Source: Calliphora vicina (Eukaryota > Arthropoda > Insecta > Diptera > Calliphoridae). Taken from it: a stretch of DNA of 64,000 nt. A model generated the notes under the pieces. The model made no database searches, was not told where the DNA came from, and worked only from the letters and a program-made list of their open reading frames with translations. The position numbers and the translations under genes are program-made. Each line of letters begins with the position of its first letter. Position 1 is the stretch's first letter. The stretch covers positions 58,938,395 through 59,002,394 of the forward strand of contig NC_088783.1 of assembly GCF_958450345.1 (NCBI RefSeq). Direction: 5' to 3'. Below are positions 35,985-47,140 of this stretch, in pieces.

Positions 35985-37429
35985 ACTATTTCTTGTTATT
36001 GTTAAGCATTCTTTACTCTCCAATTCTTTTTAAATCTGAATTCCTGTGTCTGTTTATATTTCTTTAGCAACATTTCAATCAATCTTTTGTCTAAAAGGTA
36101 AAAACACCCTAATCATCTGCTGGAATTGTTAGTATTGTTTAAACTGTAGAAAACGAAGAAGTTAAAAACAATTCTGGCAAATTGACATGCTTCAATTTTA
36201 TGTTTCAGAGATATACTACGCATGAATCATCTCAGTATTTTGCACAAAAAGATGCATAAAAAGATAAACGAACTCACATTAATCATGTGGCATAAAGAAT
36301 ACACTGAGCGTCAAACAACAACAACACACACATATAATGGTCAGACGAGAATAGTGAGCGCCAATGCAACGCTTGTTCTAATTGTAAGAAATAAATAAGG
36401 AATGTTTTTTTTTTATGACGCGATTTTTTTTTTTATACAAGCAATTTGCAACATTTCTCTAAGATGTGTGTTGCACTGAGATGATGATGAGGATGCCCAT
36501 AAGAATGAAAAAAACAACAAATTAAGCAAAATAACAAATGAGATACGAACAAAAATTAACAACAAAAAATTTATATAAAAATACACAAGCCAAAATACTT
36601 ATAAAGAACCACATAGTGAGGCCAATACCAAAAAAAAAATGGTATAAAAAAAATGTTTTTTAAAAACATGAATCATTCGCCAAGTTTTAAAATAAATAAA
36701 GAAACACATGCATGTGCCACCAGATGAACAGAAAAAAACGCAAAAAAGAAACGGTGAAAAGCTTTTGAAGTGTGTTTTTTTTTTGGTTTTCTTTCATTTT
36801 CGTACTTGTTTTGTGCAAGATTTATTTAAGGATAATAAAACTGAAAAGAAATTTTATAGAAAAAAAAAAAAAAATTCTTTTTAGTTTCATACTCATTCTT
36901 ACATACTACATTCACTCACCTTTAAATAAAATGTTGGGTAGCCATGTTTAAACCCAGCAAACTACACGGTTTTATAGTAAATTTAGATAAAAATTTCGAA
37001 AGAAATCTGTTTAATTTATCCCAAGTTTTTTATATTTCCGAAAGTTTCAAACATGTTCTAACATGTTTCAGTAATTTTTAATTTGTTTGTTTGCTGGGTT
37101 ATTCTTAGAAAATATGATGTATAATGTTAGTGAATTTGAATTTCAGAAATTTATGTTAAATAAACATGGCCTAGTGCTTGAATAACTAGCTACCGGTTAA
37201 TGTTGGTAATATTTTCTAAATGTTTTTCAACGTTACCTACTACTTGCAGCAGTAGCAGCTGAAGCAGAAGACTACAACTACTGCTACTGGAAGAGGTGGT
37301 TTGAGGTGGTGTGTTACTTGTAAAGAAAAAAAAACAATTCTTGAAAACATTTATCATCATTTGCATGCAAATGAAAAGAATAGGGGTTTCCAAAAAATTA
37401 AAATTATTTAAAAAATTCAAAACTAAACC
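35985..37429. other. Non-coding spacer between inverted family A arrays
   Basis: No gene recognised. It holds the 150-bp MITE at 36951-37100 and a CTG/CAG-rich patch near 37240-37290. This would be the loop of the proposed family A RNA hairpin. Confidence 0.45.
36951..37100. mobile_element. 150-bp MITE with AACCCAGCAAAC ends
   Basis: AACCCAGCAAAC at the left and GTTTGCTGGGTT at the right are exact inverted repeats. An internal CATGTTCTAACATG palindrome is present. Target duplication is unclear (TTTAA on the left, TTATT on the right). Confidence 0.52.
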
Positions 37430-38395
37430 AGAAAAATACACAAAATTGTCTATTAAAAATACTGTTATTCACAATATTCTCTATAGAAAATACTTTTATA
37501 CACTAAATTTACTATAGAAAAAACTGTTATACAAAAAAATTTCTAAAGAAACAGCTGTTATACATAAATTTTAAATAAAAAAAACTTTTATACACAAAAT
37601 TTTCTAAACAACTGTTATACATAATTTTTTCTATAAAAAAACTGTTATACACAAAATTTTCTATAAACAAACTGTTATACACAAAATTGTCTATTAAAAA
37701 TAATGTTATACACAAAATTCTCTGTAAAAAAACTGTTATACACAAAATTTTCTATAGAAAAAACTGATATACACAAAATTTTCTAAGGAATCAACTGTTA
37801 TACACAAAATTTTCTATAAAGAAACTGTTATACACAAAATCATCTATAGAAAAAACTGTTATACACAAAATTCTCTATAGAAAATACTGTTATACACTAA
37901 ATTTTCTATAGGAAAAACTGTTATACACAACATTTTCTAAAGAAGCAACTGTTATACATAAATTTATCTATAAAAAAACTGTTATACACAAAACTTTCTA
38001 TAGAAAAAACTGTTATACAAAAAATTCTCTATAGAAAATACTGTTATACACTAAATTTTCTATAGGAAAAACTGTTATACACAAAATTTTCTATAAAAAA
38101 ACTGTTACACACAAAATTTTCTATAAAAAAACTGTTATACACAAAATATTCTATATGAAAAACGGTTATACACAAAATATTCTATAAAAAACTGTTATAC
38201 ACAAAATATTCTATAAGAAAAACTTTTATACACGAAACATTCTATAGAAACGACTGTTATATACAAAATTTTGTATTAAAAATACAGTTATATACAAAAT
38301 TCTCTATAGAAAATAAGTTTTACACTAAATTTTCTATAGGAAAAACTGTTATACACAAAATTTTCTATAAAAAGCTGTTATATATAAAGAATTTC
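37430..38395 (-). repeat. AACTGTTATACACAAAATTTTCTATAG-type array (family A, inverted)
   Basis: About 29 units, each the reverse complement of the 34085-35980 unit (AACTGTTATACACAAAA then TTTTCTATAGAAAA). At its end it passes without a gap into the family B array through hybrid units around 38390-38450 that keep the TCTATAG core and change the spacer. Confidence 0.9.
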
Positions 38396-39262
38396 TATAG
38401 AAAATTATGCTTAGAATCTGACTAAATTTTTTTATAGAAAATTCTATAGAAAATGTTGAGCTCAGAATCTGACAAAATTTTCTATATAAAATGTTGAGCT
38501 CAGAATCTGACAAAATTTTCTATAGAAAATGTTGAGCTCAGAATCTGACAAAATTTTCTATAGAAAATGTTGAGCTCAGAATCTGACAAAATTTTCTATA
38601 GAAAATGTTGAGCTCAGAATCTGACAAAATTCTCTATAGAAAATGTTGAGCTCAGAATCTGACAAAATTCTCTATAGAAAATGTTGAGCTCAGAATCTGA
38701 CAAAATTTGCTATAGAAAATATTGATAAGAATCAGAATCTGACCAAATTTTCTATAGAAAATGTTGAGCTCAGAATCTAACCAAATTTTCTATAGAAAAT
38801 GTTGAGCTCAGAATCTGACCAAATTTTCTATAAAAAATGTTGAGCTCAGAATCTGACCAAATTTTCTATAGAAAATGTTGAGCTCAGAATCTGACCAAAT
38901 TTTCTATAGAAAATGTTGAGCTCAGAATCTGACCAAATTTTCTATAGAAAATGTTGAGCTCAGAATCTGACAAAATTTTCTATAGAAAATGTTGAGCTCA
39001 GAATCTGACAAAATTTTCTATAGCAAGTGTTGAGCTCAGAATCTGACAAAATTTTCTATAGAAAATGTTGAGCTCAGAATCTGACAAAATTCTCTATAGA
39101 AAATGTTGAGCTCAGAATCTGACAAAATTTGCTATAGAAAATGTTGAGCTCGGAATCTGACAAAATTTTCTATAGAAAATGTTGAGTTCAGAATCTGACA
39201 AAATTTTCTATAGAAAATGTTGAGTTCAGAATCTGACAAAATTTTCTATAGAAAATACTGAA
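38396..39262 (+). repeat. 38-bp satellite-like array with GAGCTCAGAATCTGAC spacer (family B, forward)
   Basis: About 22 units of 38 bases, TTTTCTATAGAAAA plus TGTTGAGCTCAGAATCTGAC. Several consecutive units are identical, far more homogeneous than family A, which suggests recent amplification. Sub-variants (GACAAA or GACCAA) form blocks, a sign of multi-unit duplication. No coding capacity. Confidence 0.92.
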
Positions 39263-40179
39263 ACCCCTACCAATTACAACATGCACCAACAGAATGTGAT
39301 TTTTTATTTTCTATCTTGTTCAGGTTGTGTTCATGAAAAGAAATTCTTTTATACTTTCGAAAGGTTATGTTTACATATTACAACTCTACAAAGACTACAA
39401 CAACAATACGAAAAGATAAAAAAAAATACTGAGAAAAAAGATTCGGAATAGTATAAAAAAGAGCTGCCATGAATTTTGAAAAATAAATGGAAAAGTAATA
39501 CTGGAAAAATATTTCATTTAACTAACAATAATTTCCAATAAATTACTTCATTAAACTAAGAAATGAACTTTAAACCTTAAAAACTACAAATATTTTGCCA
39601 CAATTTCTAAAAAAAACCAAGTTCATTCAACTTGAAACAGATGAAACTCAATTATTTTTTTATAACAATGAACTTATTTAACTCAATGCAACATCTTTTT
39701 AACCTTAAAATCAACCTCCTACTAAAATAAATGCCAAAAAAAGTCATTTAAATTTATTACGAAATAATTCACTTTTAGTTCATGAACGTTCAGAAAAAAA
39801 ACTGAAAATTTGAAACAAAAAATTTAAAAAAAAATACAGTGGCAAAATCATAAAAATAAATTATATTAACCGAGAAATTGTTTAATAATAATTGTATTTA
39901 TTGAATAACGTAAAAACAAGATGACTAAAAAACCCCAGGTACAAATTTTAAATGTGTGGTTTTAAATAATCAAAAAAAAAATAATAATAAAACTACTACA
40001 AAATACAACAATGTTATGGAATGACATCTCCTCTCTCTAGATGATGGGATTTATTTTCGCTTGCATGAATACCCACATATATGTGGAATGCTGTAAAGTA
40101 TTAGGGGTAATCACAGAATTGAAAACAAAATGATACTTTTTTGTTTTGGTTAGATTTTGGATCACCATATTCTTTAGAA
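39263..40179. other. Non-coding spacer between inverted family B arrays
   Basis: AT-rich, no gene. This would be the loop of a family B hairpin. Confidence 0.5.
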
Positions 40180-41400
40180 AATTTGCCTGATTCTGAGCAT
40201 AATTTTCTGTAGAAAATTTTGTCAAATTCTGTTAGATTCTGAGCATCATTTTCTATAGAAAATTTTGTCAAATTCTGTCAGATTCTGAGCATCATTTTCT
40301 ATAGAAAATTTTGTCAAATTCTGTCAGATTCTGAGCATCATTTTCTATAGAAAATTTTGTCAAATTCTGTCAGATTCTGAACATCATTTTCTATAGAAAA
40401 TTTTGTCAAATTCTGTCAGATTCTGAGCACCATTTTCTATAGAAAATTTTGTCAAATTCTGTCAGATTCTGAGCATCATTTTCTATAGAAAATTTTGTCA
40501 AATTCTGTCAGATTCTGAGCATTATTTTCTATAGAAAATTTTGTCAAATTCTGTCAGATTCTGAACATCATTTTCTATAGAAAATTTTGTCAAATTCTGT
40601 CAGATTCTGAGCACCATTTTCTATAGAAAATTTTGTCAAATTCTGTCAGATTCTGAGCATCATTTTCTATAGAAAATTTTGTCAAATTCTGTCAGATTCT
40701 GAGCATCATTTTCTATAGAAAATTTTGTCAAATTCTGTCAGATTCTGAGTATCATTTTCTATAGAAAATTTTGTCAAATTCTGTCAGATTCTGAGCATCA
40801 TTTTCTATAGACAATTTTGTCAAATTCTGTCAGATTCTGAGCATCATTTTCTATAGAAAATTTTGTCAAATTCTGTCAGATTCTGAGCATCATTTTCTAT
40901 AGAAAATTTTGTCAAATTCTGTCAGATTCTGAGCATCATTTTCTATAGAAAATCTGTCAAATTCTGTCAGATTCTGAGCAACATTTTCTATAGAAAATTT
41001 TGTCAAATTCTGTCAGATTCTGAGCATCATTTTCTATAGAAAATTTTGTCAAATTCTGTCAGATTCTGAGCATCATTTTCTATAGAAAATTTTGTCGGAT
41101 TCTGCGCATCATTTTCTATAGAAAATTTTGCAAATTCTGAGCTGAACATTTTCTATAGAAAATTTGGTTAGATTCTGAGCTGAACATTTTCTATATAGAA
41201 AATTTGGTCAGATTCGAAGCTAAACATTTTCTATATAAAAAATTTGGTCAGATTCTGAGTTAAACATTTTCTAAATAGAAAATTTGGTCAGATTCTGAGC
41301 TGAGCATTTTCTATATAGAAAATTTGCACAGATTCTGAGCTCAACATTTTCTATAGAAAATTTGCTCTGATTCTGAGTTGAACATTTTCAGGAATCTGTA
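40180..41400 (-). repeat. 46-bp satellite-like array (family B, inverted, with 10-bp internal duplication)
   Basis: About 20 units of 46 bases: TTTTCTATAGAAAA, TTGTCAAATTCTG, TCAGATTCTGAGCATCA. Compared with the reverse complement of the 38-bp unit, it carries a duplicated (A)TTCTGTCA block and a shortened GCATC in place of GCTCAAC. The last 240 bases (from about 41150) lack the duplication and carry GAGCTGAACA, close to the 38-bp form, with a TATATAGAAA core variant. Most 46-bp units are identical. Confidence 0.92.
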
Positions 41401-42754
41401 CATTTTCTACAGTTGTTTATTCACAAACTGTGATCACCCTTTTTATTTATATAAAACGACATGTGAATGACAATAAAAGAAGAAAAAGATAAAAAAAGCC
41501 GTCAAGCTTAAAAAAGAGCATGTTTTTTTCTTGTTATTGATTTTAAAACTAAATGATGTTCAATATCGTCTCAAATACTAATGATGATTATGACAACGAT
41601 GAAGCTGATAAAAAGCACCTGCTGTGCCTTGAATAGTCACAACATGATGTCGTTTTTTTGTTGTTGTTATCTTCTTCATCATCTGCTTTAATTTCTTTCC
41701 CCAGAAATACATGCATATTCCTCAGGTATTATAGTTAAATGAAACACACAAATACATAATTTATTTTAGTTTTATCATTATTAAACATAAATATAATTGA
41801 AATTTTAAAAATTTCATAAAAAAACAGCATAATTTATGAGCAAAAGAGAAGACATGCACCACTTGGCTGTCTCTTTTCCAATAGCTTTTTCTATAAACAA
41901 ATGTGGAACAGTAAAAGGATGGAAAAGAACAAGTGAGAGCTAGTGAGAGCAAGAGTTGTTGTGTTTGTTGTTTTCTAGGTGTTAGAGATGCCAATGTTAA
42001 ACAAAACACTTGTTGCCACCTATTTTAACCCTGTTGCAAACAACTAACCTGCTGTAATCTAACGTATAAATGAATGAGTGGAAATATGTAGCTTTAGTCG
42101 TTTATTACATTTTCATTTGTATAAACAATTCATTGTGGGATCTTTATTATTTGTTGTTGCTATTAAAACCAATAATTTTCTACATTTTACTTTGATCATG
42201 CTGTTACCGATCTTCGTGGTTGGTGGTGGTGCTGGATGTTAATGTCTGCCTGAACTGATGCTGTTTGTTCAATATGTTTGTTTGCCACCAATTTGAGGTA
42301 GATAAGATGCTGAGTTGCCATCATGTTAGTTTTTTCCTTTTGTTGTAATGTTTATTATTATGACTTTGTATTTAAAAGTTTATGCCGCATTTGCTGTTTT
42401 TTTTCTTCTTTAGCTTGCTAAAGACCATTGAACTTTTTTGTTGTTGTGTTTTTTGAAAATATTTTTATTGCTGTTTATCTGTTTAGTTGCTAATAGAGTT
42501 GTTATTTTTGTTCATAATTGCTAACATGGCAAATATTCACACATAGACTCAAGAAATTATTAACATAAATATTTTTAAAAATTTTTGTTCGTTTGTTGCT
42601 TTTGTCTTTCGTCAAAAACTCATTTATTTGTAAGAGCAAAGTTGCGTAATTCATGACATTTCAATAACAGTGCTTTTTAGCCACAGCAGCAAGATGAAAA
42701 ATAAGTAAAGAAACTGTTTAAATGGGAAACCTAAAGCACGGCAAAGAAAAAATC
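41401..42754. other. Non-coding DNA with one possible micro-exon
   Basis: No gene or array recognised. A 3' splice-site-like tract ending CCAG (41701-41704) is followed 21 bases later by CAG|GTATTA (41723-41731); see findings. Confidence 0.45.
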
Positions 42755-43930
42755 ATTTTCAGCAACATTTTCTGTTTAGAAAATTTTGGCAGATTCTCAG
42801 CAACATTTTCTGGAGAAAATTTTTCGGATTCCGAACAAAATTTTCTACAAAAAATTTATCGGATTCTAAGCTACATTTTCCAAATAAAATTTCTCGGATT
42901 CTGAGCAACATTTCCTATAGAAAATTTCTTGTATTTTTAGCAACATTTTCTAGAGAAAATTTCTCGAATTCTGAGCAACATTTTCTATAGAAATTTTTTT
43001 GCATACTGAACAAATGATGAGCAACATTTTCCAAAGAAACATTTTCTAGAGAAAATTTCTCGTATTCTGAGAAACATTTTCTACAAAAAATGTCTTGGAT
43101 TCTTATCAACATTTTCTACATAAAATTTTTCGGATTCTGAAGAACATTTTCTAGAGCAAATTTCTCGGATTCTGTGCGACATTTTCTAGAGAAAATTTCT
43201 CGGGTTCTGAGCAATATTTTCTAGAGAAAATTTCTCAGATTCTTAGCAACATTTTCTACATAATATTTCTCGGATTCTGACCACCATTTTGTAGAGAAAA
43301 TTTCTGGAATTCTAAGCAACATTTTCTGTATAGAAAATTTCCGGTATTCTGAGCAACATGTTCCAAAGAAAATTTGTGGAATTCTGAACAACATTTTCTA
43401 TAGAAAATTTCTCGGATTCTTAGCAACATTTTCAGTATAGAAAATTTCCGGGATTCTGACAACATGTTCCAAAGAAAATTTCTTGGATTCTGAGCAACAT
43501 TTTCTAAAGATAATTTATTGAATTCTAAGCAACATTTTCTAGAGAAAATTTCTTGGATTCTCAGAAACATTTTCTCTATAAAAAATTTCTCACATTCTGA
43601 GCAACATTTTCTAGGATTTTGAGCAACATTTTCTATAGAAAATTACTTGGATTCTACGCAACATTTTTTAAAAAAAATTTGTCTGATTCTGACCAATATT
43701 TTCCGGATGCTAAGCATCATTTTCTACATAAAATTTCTCGTATTTTGAGCAACATTTTCTAAAGAAAATTTCTCGGATTCTGAGCAACATTTTCTACAAA
43801 AAATTTCTTGGATTCTGAGCAACATTTTCTAAAGAAAGTTTCTCTTATTCTTAGCAACATTTTCTGAAGAACATTTCTCGTATTTTCAGCAACATTTTCT
43901 ACAGCAAATTTCTTGGATTCTGTGCCAACT
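42755..43930 (-). repeat. 35-bp degenerate array, GATTCTGAGCAACATTTTC unit (family B')
   Basis: About 33 units of 34-37 bases: GGATTCTGAGCAACATTTTC then TAGAGAAAATTTCTC. The GATTCTGAGCA spacer and the orientation match the 40180-41400 array, while the core has drifted mostly to CTAGAG. Open frames at 42915-43112, 43256-43570 and 43759-43974 are repeat read-through. Confidence 0.88.
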
Positions 43931-45084
43931 TTGGCCTGCCCTGCTGTTTGCAAAAGTACTGTTGCTTTTAACATAAAAATAAAAAAAGTTCAAGTGCGTT
44001 CAATGGCGTGGTGTTGGTGGTGGCATATTGAACTTTATTGAAGATTTCGATCACAGGTACAACAACAAAAACACACAAAAATATTCATAAACAAAATTTT
44101 TATACAGAATATTGACCGCAAATTGAAGGTATTTGTACGTTTAATTATGATAAACACTTTTTTGTTGGACGGAATAAATCAATGTTATTAATGCTGCGAA
44201 CTAATGCTTTGAAAAACAAAAGTGAAAGGATTAAATTAAAGAAACAGAAGAAGAAGAAAAGGGTTAATTTGTTTAAGAGATTTGTAGCATTAAAGGTTAC
44301 AAGGTCACAATTACTTACCACAATAAAAAATAATTAAATCTAAACAAGTTTTAGAGCTAATAACGTTAATTTTTCAAAATACTTGAACAGAAAAACACAA
44401 CAAAACATTTCATAATTTATTTGAAATTTCTTATCAAAAAACATTAAAATTAATACAATATTAAATTAACAATTTTATGAGCCACATTTTAAAAAGCCAT
44501 AAACTATTAAAATTTCGATTTCTTCTACTCAAAACTATACTTTTGTTGTTGCAGTTGAACATTAAACTTTCATCAGATAATTTTCCCCCCAAAAAATATG
44601 GTTGTCTCTGAACATCATAAAAAATTTGTTTGTGTATGTTTTTTTCACTATTAATTATTTTTTTATTTCAAATTAATATTTATTGTTAAAAAAAATTTTA
44701 AATTTTTTCGAGCTTTAAAATACTATTAAAAAAGGCCATAAAAAAGTATTTGTCAACTATCAGAAATATATTTAAAATGAAATTATGTTTTTTTGTGGGT
44801 TTTCTCTGATTTAAACGTAAAACTATGTAAAAGGAAACAAATTTCAAAATTAACAAATCATTTATGGGCGAATAGTGATAATACATACAACGATTTAGGT
44901 TTTTTTTAACACTTTTGGATTTAGGAAAGCCGTCTTATATGTAATTTTAATAGTTTTGAAAAGATTATAGTTTTATGATAATCAAAATTTTGAAAGTTTA
45001 ACTGTAAAGCACAGCAAATTAGACAAATATTGAAAGTTCTAATGCATCACAAATGATAAAACAAGCTTTCAAGAAAATATTAGT
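43931..45084. other. Non-coding DNA
   Basis: AT-rich with no recognisable gene. Unsupported open frame at 44698-44886. Confidence 0.45.
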
Positions 45085-45707
45085 CTAACACCCACCTTAA
45101 AGTATACCGATCGACTTAGAATCACTTTCTGAGTCGATTAAGCGATGTCCGTCCGTCCGTCCGTCTGGTCGGCTGGCTGGCTGTCCATGTAAACCTTGTG
45201 CGCAGAGTACAGGTCGCAATTTTGAAGATATTTCGATCAAATTTGGTATATATTATTTTTTCGGCTCAAGGACCAAGCCTATTGAAACTGGCTGAAATCG
45301 GTCCACTATTTCACCTAGCCCCAAATGTCCTCCCAAATTCCGCTCCAAATAAGTTTTATATACACAAAATTCATGTCACCAAATTTTGTTACGATCGGTC
45401 CATAATTAGTCATAGCTCCCATATAGACCCGCTTCCGAAAATCACTTTAATTTGCATAAATCGCTTAAAAATTTTGGTAAACACACAAAATTCAACATAG
45501 TTAACTTTAATATAGACATAAATCACACGACCTAATTTCATGGTGATCGGTCCATAATTGGTCATAGCACCCATATAACCCCACTTCCGATAATCACTCA
45601 AAAATATATATTATTGAAATTTTAAAAGAAAAATGTTTTTTGTTCTTTTACTTAGTGTAGGGTATTATATGGTCGGGCTTGACCGACCATACTTTCTTAC
45701 TTGTTAT
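45085..45707 (+). mobile_element. Second TATACCC-like dispersed repeat (GGTCGGGCTTGACCGACC end), copy 1
   Basis: It shares with 59003-59649 the order GTCCGTCCGTCC run, CCATGTAAACCTTGTGCGCA, GAAATCGGTCCA, TTGTTACGATCGGTCCATAA, GTGTAGGGTATTATATGG and a GGTCGGGCTTGACCGACC hairpin, ending CTTTCTTACTTGTT. The 5' tip is diverged. It shares its terminal CTTACTTGTT with the other TATACCC family but little else. The 100-codon open frame inside (45198-45500) has no domain. Confidence 0.8.
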
Positions 45708-45769
45708 TAAATGTTATTAAGCTTTACTAAAATGAACTTTCTGACACATTTTAAAATTTTTCTAAACAA

Positions 45770-47140
45770 AATATTTCAATAGACAATTTTTTGCTTCTGA
45801 AAGAGTGAAATTTCTCTATAGAAAATTTTTTGTCTCTGAAAGAGCTAAATTTTTCTATAGAAAATTTTTTGTCTCTGAAAGAGTGAAATTTTTCTATAGA
45901 AAATATTTTGTCTCTGAAAGAGTGAAATTTTTCTATAAAACAATTTTTTTCTCTGAAAGAGTGAAATTTTTCATAGAAAATTGTTTGTCTCTGAAAAAGC
46001 TATATTTTTCTTTAGAAAATTTTTTGTCTCTGAAAGAGCTAAATTTTTCTGTATACAATTATTTGTCTCTGAAAGAGCTATATTTTCTATAGAAAATTTT
46101 TTGTCTCTGAAAGAGCTAAATTTTTCTATAGAAAATTTTTTGCCTCTGAAAGAGTGAAATTTTTCTATAGAAAATGTTTTGCCTCTGAAAGAGTGAAATT
46201 TTTCTATAGAAAATTTTTTGCCTCTGAAAGAGTGAAATTTTTCTATAGAAAATTTTTTGCCTCTGAAAGAGTGAAATTTTTCTATAGAAAATTTTTTGCC
46301 TCTGAAAGAGTGAAATTTTTCTATAGAAAATTTTTTGCCTCTGAAAGAGTGACATTTTTCTATAGAAAATTTTTTGCCTCTGAAAGAGTGACATTTTTCT
46401 ATAGAACATTTTTTGCCTCTGAAAAAGTGAAATTTTTCTATAGAACATTTTTTGCCTCTGAAAGAGCTAAATTTTTCTATAGAAAATTTTTTGTCTCTAA
46501 AAGAGCTAAATTTTTCTATAGAAAATTTTTTGTCTCTAAAAGAGCTAAATTTTTCTATAGAAAATTTTTTGTCTCTAAAAGAGCTAAATTTTTCTATAGA
46601 AAATTTTTTGTCTCTGAAGAAAATTTTTTGTCTCTGAAAGAGCTAAATTTTTCTATGGAAAATTTTTTGTCTCTGAAAGAGCTAAATTTTTCTATAGAAA
46701 TTTTTTTGTCTCTGAAAGAGCTAAATTTTTCTATAGAAAATTGTTTGTCTCTGAAAGAGCTAAATTTTTCTATAGAAAATTGTTTGTCTCTGAAAGAGCT
46801 AAATTTTTCTATAGAAAATTTTTTGTCTCTGAAAGAGCTAAATTTTTCTATAGAAAATTTTTTGTCTCTGAAAGGGCGCACAGTTTTCTATAGAAATAGA
46901 TTTGCCTCTAAAAGAGTGATAGTATTCTATAGACAATTTTTTGCTCTGAAATTTGTGTTTTAGGAAATTATTTATCTCTGTAAGGGCATAATTTTTCTAT
47001 AGAACATTTTTTGTCCTGAAAGAGCAAATGATTTGCATCTAAAAGAGCTAAATTTTTCTCTAGAACATTTTTTGCCTCTCAAAGTGTAAAATTGTGCTAT
47101 AGGGAATTGTTTACCTCTGAATGAGTGAACATTTTCTATT
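45770..47140 (+). repeat. 39-bp array with TTGCCTCTGAAAGAG spacer (family C, forward)
   Basis: About 34 units of 39 bases: TTTTCTATAGAAAA, TTTTTTG(C/T)CTCTGAAAGAG, (T/C)(G/T)AAA. CTCTGAAAGAG is itself a near-palindrome. Sub-variants are blocked: GTG-AAA with GCCTC units at 46140-46440, CTAAA with GTCTC units after 46460. Because 39 is a multiple of three, stop-free units give a 269-codon frame at 46154-46963 and others. These are not genes. The edges decay gradually. Confidence 0.92.

Noticed and set aside
38396..41160. CRISPR-like look of regular 38- and 46-bp units
   Set aside because: Whole units are repeated with no unique spacers, no cas genes are nearby, and the DNA is plainly from an animal.
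46154..46963. A 269-codon open frame, the longest in the window
   Set aside because: The 39-base repeat unit is a multiple of three and lacks stops in some frames, so long frames appear on both strands. The peptide is just a 13-residue repeat.
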